In this document: positions 56,867 to 64,000 of the stretch, one piece after another | How positions within the stretch are numbered: position 1 is the stretch's first letter | Layout: each line of letters begins with the position of its first letter | NCBI RefSeq assembly: GCF_036320965.1 | Contig: NC_092225.1 | Location: 58,690,924-58,754,923, forward strand | Direction of reading: 5' to 3' | Origin: Panulirus ornatus | Taxonomy: Eukaryota > Arthropoda > Malacostraca > Decapoda > Palinuridae | Length of the DNA stretch: 64,000 nt | The notes under the pieces: generated by a model | Database searches by the model: none | What the model saw: the letters and a program-made list of their open reading frames with translations, nothing else | What the model was told of the DNA's origin: nothing | Position numbers and translations under genes: made by a program

Positions 56867-58955
56867 TTGAATTAGATTTATCTTTATGAATTTGGGCAAA
56901 TATGTAGATACGGGCTGCCACAAGTAGTTAGGGGTATCTTTCTCTGCAGTTTCCTGAAGCTTTTTAGGTAACTAATAAAAGACCAGAAAAGAAAAGGAAA
57001 TATATATATATATGAAATCGCTTTTAAGAAGCAACATGCGTAGAAAAAAATTTTGTGCTTTAGCAAATTGAAAATTCCCTTTGGTACTTAACTCACATTA
57101 TTTCATTTTTCATCATTACTTATATGAACGTCATGGGAAAAAAAAAAAGGATAATTTGTACATGATTTCGTATACTGAGAGCATTATGGAGTTAGAGCCT
57201 TCCTATTGCACGTGATAGGCAAGTCATAGGAAAAAAAAATGGGAGATAATTTTAAACGTGTGTGTTTTACCAGTCTCGTTTGTTAACCCAGCGCTTCAGG
57301 TAATGGCAAAGGCAGCTCAGAGCGCCACTAACTTTCCGTGAAATGAGAAAGTCATTTACAAGTGAAGTAATTATTTCTGGGATCCGAGGTGCTCTTTTAT
57401 CTATGTAATATCCTTAAGTGGCAAGAGACATTTTATTTATCTGAATAATCTTTGATATCTACATCCAGTTGTGACATTCGATTTCGGAGAGCTGTTGGGT
57501 AGGAACATGGCCCACGGGGAATTTCAAGGCTCTCTCAAGCCAGGAGACGAGTGTCTTCTCAAAGTCTCAGCCTCAGCTGGACGTACACACGATGTATCTT
57601 CCCGAACGAGTCCAATGAAAATTGAAATGGTCAATACGACTCGTAATCGTAGGATTGATAAAGACGTATGTAAGACAAATTTTTTTTTCGGATTATTACA
57701 GTTATTTCCATCGAAATATGATATCAGTATGACATTTATACCGGCAAAATGACGGCACACGTCGTTTGGAGTCGATATGAAATCACGAAAGCAGGGATAC
57801 AAAGCCGGACCAATGGGCACTTCTTAAAATCTTTCGTACGTGGGTGTCATAAGATCTCACACACAAAGTGGTGATACTTTTTTTTTTTTACCGCGTGTAT
57901 ATGTGATTGTGTGGAGGCCTCTAATCAGTCATGGGGAGGTACTGTCTCCCTATGAACCTGAGACAGAACATCCCTAGAATAGTAGTTTGGACAGGTTCAC
58001 ACGGTGAGCACTGGTTCCAAACAGTTCATAACCGTACCTTCCATTTGTGCGTAATACTAATCTGTATAGTTAGTAACGCATAGTTTCCTAGATATTGTCA
58101 TCTCCCATTACAAGACACACACACACACACACATAGGACGGTGAGGACACAGATGGATGACGTAAAGAACAGAATGCTGAAACAGAACAAGAAATTTAGC
58201 AGCTGATGACTTCTCCACGCAAACACCTATGAAGATAAATGCACCGATAGTATGCACAATGCAATGAGCTATAAAGACGATGAATCTTCATTCCCCGTTT
58301 GGAACTAAAAGGTTTACAAGCTCTGTAACCATTTAAATACATTTTCTGTGTCTTGATGGGACAAAATTAACGATTCATTTAGAAAAAAGAAAGTTAATTA
58401 CACGGAGACAAAAAACATTACTGAACAGCAAAAACTCTGTATAGAAATCAAGTTGGAGGAAAAAAACGAATACTGTGGGATGAATATGAGGCTTGAAAAT
58501 TAATAAGAATCTTATGGGAGTAAAATATTCCCATGAGTAAAGAGTTGTGTGTTACTGAAGGTGATGACGTGGGAACATGGCCCAGCGATTGTGGTTTATG
58601 AAAGAGACGTCACTTTTTCCCTTCTGAAGAAGAAAAAGTAACCCATGGCAAGTAGGAAGAAAGTCCTGATGCACTCTCTATATATTAACCCATATATCGC
58701 TTCTACGAGAAAATCCTTTGCAACAATTCATCATACATCGCAAGCTGTTTCTCAGCAATCTCTTCGTGTTGACTCAAATTCCAATCATGGTAAATAACCA
58801 GTGAGAACTGTTATCAATGATGTCCGTAGATTACCAAAAGTATACTGTATGAGGCTTTACAAATGTCTAAACCCACTTCGTTACTAATTAATGATTTCGA
58901 GTCACGCACAACGACCTCGTTCCTCACTTAATCTCAATTAAACCCTTAGGTATGA
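56865..58955. other. AT-rich intergenic sequence
   Basis: Contains a short CA tract at 58116-58132 and several A/T runs. Two opposed frames overlap at 57471-57820 (93 and 98 codons). Neither has a domain I recognise. Confidence 0.4.
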
Positions 58956-59030
58956 CGATATGACCATTGAGCACAACTATAATAACCTTGAGCACGTCAG
59001 TATGACTTTTGAGCACGACGGCACCCTCCC
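58945..59030. repeat. 21-bp minisatellite, diverged
   Basis: TATGACGATATGACCATTGA, GCACAACTATAATAACCTTG, AGCACGTCAGTATGACTTTT and GAGCACGACGGCACC repeat the TATGAC...TTGAGCACGACGG unit of the array at 52.9 kb. The minus strand reads VVLKSHTDVLK. Confidence 0.65.
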
Positions 59031-59199
59031 TGTGGCACGATGGCGCGCGTCCCTTGGGCGTATCATGAGACGACTCCGTGGGAGTATAATGCGTCGTGAG
59101 CTGACCCCTGCAAGGCGTCATCATACCCAACGGGTCACCTCGTCGTGCAGATAGGGTTACAGCCGTGACTCGAGCATCGTGGATTCCCTTCCTGCGGGT

Positions 59200-62100
59200 G
59201 CTGGATCCCGCAACAAATCACCGGTCCCGATTCCCTCATTTTTTTTTTCTCTTTCCCTTATTGTAACCTTATAGGACCTCATTATCCACCGGCTGCTGCC
59301 ATTAGCGGAATCTTTACTTAACTGGGGCCGTCATTACGGGGGGTGTTTATTTACCCGGGTGTGTGATTATTCAATTACATCGTCGATGTTGGTCTGCCAT
59401 ACAGACGGTATCGCTGGCTTGATGGTGGGGCCAGCGTGGGCCGTAGCTCTACCCTGGTCATGTAATCTGGCCATCGCAGAAACCCCTTCTCTTGCTCTTC
59501 TATACCTTTGTTTGTTTGTCTGTCTGCGTGCGTGTGTGTGTGTGTGTGTGTGTGTTCCATTTTAAGTGTTTTCTCTGTAGTTTTATTCTGTTTTTTCCCC
59601 ACCCTTAGCCTGCATTGCATACAGATTATCTAGCTACAAGGAACTCTACTTTCCTCTGGAGTTCTACATCAGTCAGTGATTTAGTCGCTACAACAGTGTG
59701 GTTGTGTATTTCCGTATGGTCTGGTCAAGCCCCTGGCTGCTGTGTGCCTACATCTGGATATAACGGAGGGATCCAGGTGTGTGGGGCGTGCTGCGGATCG
59801 CACTGCATTAATGAGTTTTTCTTCGCTTCCTTTTCACTTGCTGCGTTCTACTATCGTCTGACTTATTCGCGTTTTCTTTTGTCAGAGGATACGATCAGTT
59901 GGCTCCAGTGCAATTCAGAATGATGTATAATCACATCTGCAACAGCGAGTCTTTTTCCAATTATCAATTTATGCTTTTTAAAGGCAAGACATCCCTGCCT
60001 ATGTTCTCCGACCCGGCAGGAAAAATGTAAATGTAATCTGCCGAGATTCCCTCAGGTCAGCCTCAACCAGCAGTTCCAGAGGTGCGGTGCGCAGTAAATT
60101 CAACGCATTTTATCGCAAAAATCAGAATGACTGTCTCTGGAGAACTTATTCATTTGTCCTTTTTTTCAGGAGGATCGGACTACTAATGGAGCGTTGGGGT
60201 CAATTTCTCATTTCAACTTGTGAATTATTTACGACCTTAGTGTTATCTCCTTGACCATCTCCTCCCTTGTCACCTTTGCTCCTTTCCTCTCCTTTTACTG
60301 ATTTTGGGCTGTGCCTTTCCCCCTGGTAGCTCCGGTCTTCTGTCTCTCTGTCTGTCTGTCCCGGGCGCTGTTTTTATTGTCCTCTCGCCCTCTGATTTAC
60401 ATAGAGACTGAGTATTTCAATATTTGTGGAGATCCCAGTTTGCAAGTGTCAGGCGTTCGTGTGGGAAGACTGCGGATATGTCGAAAATCTGACTAAAAAC
60501 ACAGGGGCGATATTCTTATTTCCACTGTCGACGCTTTCTAGATAATCCTTGAGGGTGCAGAGGCCTCAGCCCGGTGTCTGCTACCGGGTAAACTTTTAAT
60601 GTGTTCCTCGCTATGCAGCGTCAGGCAAATTGGCAGTTTACTGTCACGATGGAGAATTTCCCAAGCGGATCTCTCAGTCTCGGCGGGTCTCCGAGAACCG
60701 ATGCCTCTGGGACGGCGACACTGGCCTCCCGTACCAGCAGATGGCTGGCGACGAGGGTTCGGCTCCTGCTGGAGCGAGGTTTGTATGCTAATTGCTGTCT
60801 ACTGGTGGAGAAATCTTTAGCTACCGTGGGTCTGTGATGGGCAGGAGGTACCCAAGCCCGCTGCTGCTGCTGTATTGCTTGACCTGTGGGGCTGGTAAGG
60901 TGGATGTGGAAATACCTTCTCGAAATATCATCCGTTGTTTTTCAAAGATGTCACGCCAGATCCCTCTGGGATTACAGCTTCCATCTCATACAATTCACTG
61001 CCAGCAGTAGAATAAATGAAGGTGTCACATCGTGTTCATTACCAAGTACGGAATATACAGGGGTTCATTGATAAACCTCATTAACGAAAAAAGAAAGTAC
61101 GAATTTATATTGACAATGCATGGACACTCTGTGCTTTCAAATCGAGCTCAATTCTCATCTTCAGTATCTTCATGGTTTTCAAACCATCGAATATCTGATC
61201 ATCTTGGGTTCCGCACTTATGATGAAGGCTATCAATTCCCTAACCCTAGCTAACCTGTCGATCTTTTCGACTCCATAGGTCGGGTAAGAAAGGGAACTCT
61301 GCGAGAAGTTTTCTGTAAAAAGGATGTTCTGTTCATAAACTTAACTGTGCGCACTATTCTATCTTCTTAGAATTCATCAAGGCTTTGCTGTGTAATCAAG
61401 TGTAGATACAGGTATGGGCTATCACTGGATATAGTCTATCCCTCATTCACAGAAGAAAGACACCTGGATACGATTACATAAAGAAGAATATACCCTCATC
61501 TCTCTACCGCATCTAATGATGTCTCAAAAATTGTGAGTGATAAAGAAATACCAGAAGGAGAAGTTATACATTCTTCCTCTTACATCTTCAATAATATTTA
61601 TATAATTAGGCTCACTGTTTAGTAGCTTAATGGCTTTTAAATTACGCTAAATTAGTAGCTTAATGCGTTTTAGATTACATTTAATGCCTTCGCATTACGA
61701 AACGAACGAGACAGGTTGGTCACTTGGACGAAGCGGCGAATGTAATCAAATGATCGGAAATGTAGAAAATGAGAAGAAAAAATAATTCAGATAAATCTTT
61801 TCACAGTAAACGAGGGCTCGGTGTATGAACGACAATGGATGAAATAAATGACGAAGCTTTACCAACAAAGACAAATGATTGTATAGACTTTCGATCACCA
61901 AAATAAAGACTCCTAGACCGTATTTCCAGAATATCAAAATGTGAAAGTTGAAGACGGATGTCATAGGATGTGCTATTCATAAAAGATCTATCAAGGAATA
62001 CAAAACGGGAATAGCTTTAAAAATCTGATATGAAATCCTAAATTTTTAGGCTGTGGAGTTGAAAAATTATGACCGAATGACATTATTTTTTCTTCTCTTT

Positions 62101-63078
62101 TTCTATCAACTCCCCTTCACATGTCTGTGATACGAAAGCGTATCTTACCCGTCTCTCAGGATGGCGTATGAGAGCGAGGCTTATATGTAGACCATTTCGA
62201 GTTGAAGTCTAGAAAGACGAGACCAGAAAGAAGCAATGACTTTCATTGTCCCATGAAGCGATGTCTACAACTCTTACGTGTACTAAGCGTCACTGATAAT
62301 GATTTACCAGTGAACCGTGATACATTACGGTATTGACGTAATGAAATGAACAGGTCAGAGATCGTAGGATCGGAGGGTTGAGGTGGCCACAGAGAAGTGT
62401 GCTTCGACGTGTGAACATCTTCGGCGAAGGTATCGAAAAGTTGACAACAATAATTTCCCTAAAAGTCCATTGAAAGACCACAGTTTTACTTGCTCAAGCT
62501 TTGAGTGTTCGAAGAAAGACTTCTTGTAGCTCAACTGACTCTCCTTAATGAGGTAAGTAAAGAATATGTAATATATGCAATGTGTGATTAGGTTAAGTCA
62601 AGACAAAGTTATGCTAGAATAGACTGAGTTATAAACTAAAGTAGTTTAGGTTATAATTTGTACAGGGTCTTCCGCTCCTTCTCTTCGTTCGTACCCTACA
62701 TTTTCCGTATTGATTCATCACCCATCACAGTTTCTAGGTACTCACTCATTGTGAGTAAACCTAACTTTTAAAACTCAGCTCTGCGGGGGCACTAAGTTTT
62801 CCATTTCCATTAACAGGTTTTTGGCTGTTATTCCTAAGGTCATACCGTCGCACCAGACACGGTTATGTTCACAACCTTGCTCGTGAAAGACACGAAAGCT
62901 TTACAGACATAAGCATATGAATCTTGCAATTCACTTACACCATCTTCCAGTTCAAATATACCCAGTATGTTGGGTCCTGCTATCCAGTTCGGGCCCTCAG
63001 TGGATTCTTGTCCATTCTCCCCTATCCATGTCCGTCCTTCTTCATCTCCTGACTCCTTTATCTTTTTTCCTATTTCTA

Positions 63079-63080
<2 letters not shown>
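59200..63080. other. Intergenic sequence, nothing recognised
   Basis: Includes a (GT)n tract at 59530-59555. Frames up to 102 codons (59615-59923) are rich in Cys/Ser but lack a domain. A degenerate TTAGG-like patch (GATTAGGTTAAGTCAAG) occurs at 62586-62660. I see no exon, tRNA or transposon here. Confidence 0.4.

Positions 63081-63081
<1 letters not shown>

Positions 63082-63140
<59 letters not shown>
63082..63140. repeat. (CT)n microsatellite
   Basis: About 58 bp of CT. Confidence 0.98.
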
Positions 63141-63144
<4 letters not shown>

Positions 63145-63484
63145 AAAGTATTTCTTATAGACTCCCAACGCTCGAACTGGCACCATTATCCATGAGTAAC
63201 CATCAAAAAAGATATCATGTCTCGTTCTCTCTCCTGTATGTAGGTGTGGGCAAGCCGTGCCTTCTAACCTCCCTGGGTCCCGTTCGAGCAATGCCCCGTG
63301 TATCTTCCGTGTCATGAAGCACAGGGTAGAAAGATGAGGCAATGTTCCTATCTGGAGACGATTGATTATGTCGATGGGGGCTGACTGACAGACTGACTCT
63401 TCTTTCTATCTTGCTGGTGAGCCCTGTAGCTACAACGGGTCAAAGGAAACAGGCAAACGAACCACCCTATCTTGACTCGCTCAG

Positions 63485-63487
<3 letters not shown>

Positions 63488-63553
<66 letters not shown>
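63488..63553. repeat. (CT)n microsatellite
   Basis: About 66 bp of CT. A short CT run also occurs at 63773-63788. Confidence 0.98.
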
Positions 63554-63556
<3 letters not shown>

Positions 63557-63559
63557 CTC

Positions 63560-64000
63560 GTGTTTGCTGTTCTGTCTCTCTTCGTTTTTGTCTCTATCCT
63601 CACCACCATTCTGAACCCAGCATCGTCCAGGCAAATGGTCATAAAATCGTTCTTCATGCCCAATTATAGAGCTAAAGGAGGTGGGGAAGGGGGGTTGGGG
63701 ATGGTAAAGGTCTTCAAAGAGCCAATGAGCGGGCGGGAATTGATACCCAATGGCCAATCGCGGGCGGGGATCGCTCTCTCTCTCTCTCGTGGCCAGTGTG
63801 GTATCAGATAACCTGTGCAATGGGTAATTACATGTTCAGAGTCGTATTTCACTGGCTGGCTGCCACACTCCCTCTGTAAACAAAGGCTCGACAACATGAC
63901 GGTCTGTTCATAAGTTACCTCATTTCTCTCCCTCCGTCCACACTAACTTTCACTTCCTAATTCTGTCTTTATCAGGTTCCCTCCCTCCCTCCCTCACTCC
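63560..64000. other. Intergenic sequence, nothing recognised
   Basis: Repeated phrase GCGGGCGGGAATTGATACCC / CGCGGGCGGGGATCG near 63730-63772 is a small local duplication. Pyrimidine-rich at the window end. Confidence 0.4.

Noticed and set aside
57471..57820. Overlapping opposed frames of 93 and 98 codons as a transposase fragment
   Set aside because: I could not identify a catalytic triad or terminal inverted repeats.

Overview
This window looks like intergenic or deep-intronic DNA from a large, repeat-rich arthropod genome. A short run of TTAGG units (the arthropod telomere motif) sits near 38.6 kb. About forty long (CT)n/(GA)n, (TA)n and (GT)n microsatellites occur, together with tRNA-derived SINEs, decayed non-LTR retrotransposons and many degenerate minisatellites. 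That mixture is typical of decapod crustaceans; I infer a decapod but cannot name a species. I found no host exon that I can defend: no open frame combines length, a recognisable domain and plausible splice sites, and most long open frames are read-through of stop-free repeats.

Layout. 0-7 kb: a minus-strand SINE, a second SINE with internal deletion, a 32-bp minisatellite (1.87-2.23 kb), a 95-bp tandem triplication (2.65-2.89 kb), then featureless sequence and microsatellites. 7-10 kb: an RT fragment of one LINE family followed by a long decayed LINE carrying endonuclease and RT remnants in order (7.80-9.10 kb). 13.1-14.4 kb: a SINE split by a (TA)n / ~240-bp core / (TA)n unit. 16-18 kb: a second-head SINE, a GATA tract, and a LINE RT split by a (GA)n tract. 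20-28 kb: low-complexity C/T-rich sequence, a SINE, minisatellites. 28.6-30.9 kb: a dense transposon cluster (one SINE, three LINE fragments). 32.4-36.4 kb: several minisatellites (21 bp, 32 bp, ~39 bp) around a small possible solo LTR (34.08-34.30 kb). 37-39 kb: LINE 3' ends, a core-B repeat, telomere-like repeats and the best-preserved SINE. 40-49 kb: minisatellites, a second core-A copy, a G-rich pentamer tract, and a decayed LINE ORF1 with zinc knuckles. 49-64 kb: microsatellites, two LINE C-terminal fragments, a dispersed 21-bp repeat, and long stretches in which I recognise nothing.

No genes work together here. The interesting biology is in the repeats: microsatellite growth inside mobile elements, a TA-associated core repeat nested in a SINE, and several unrelated minisatellites that share the same 32-bp period.
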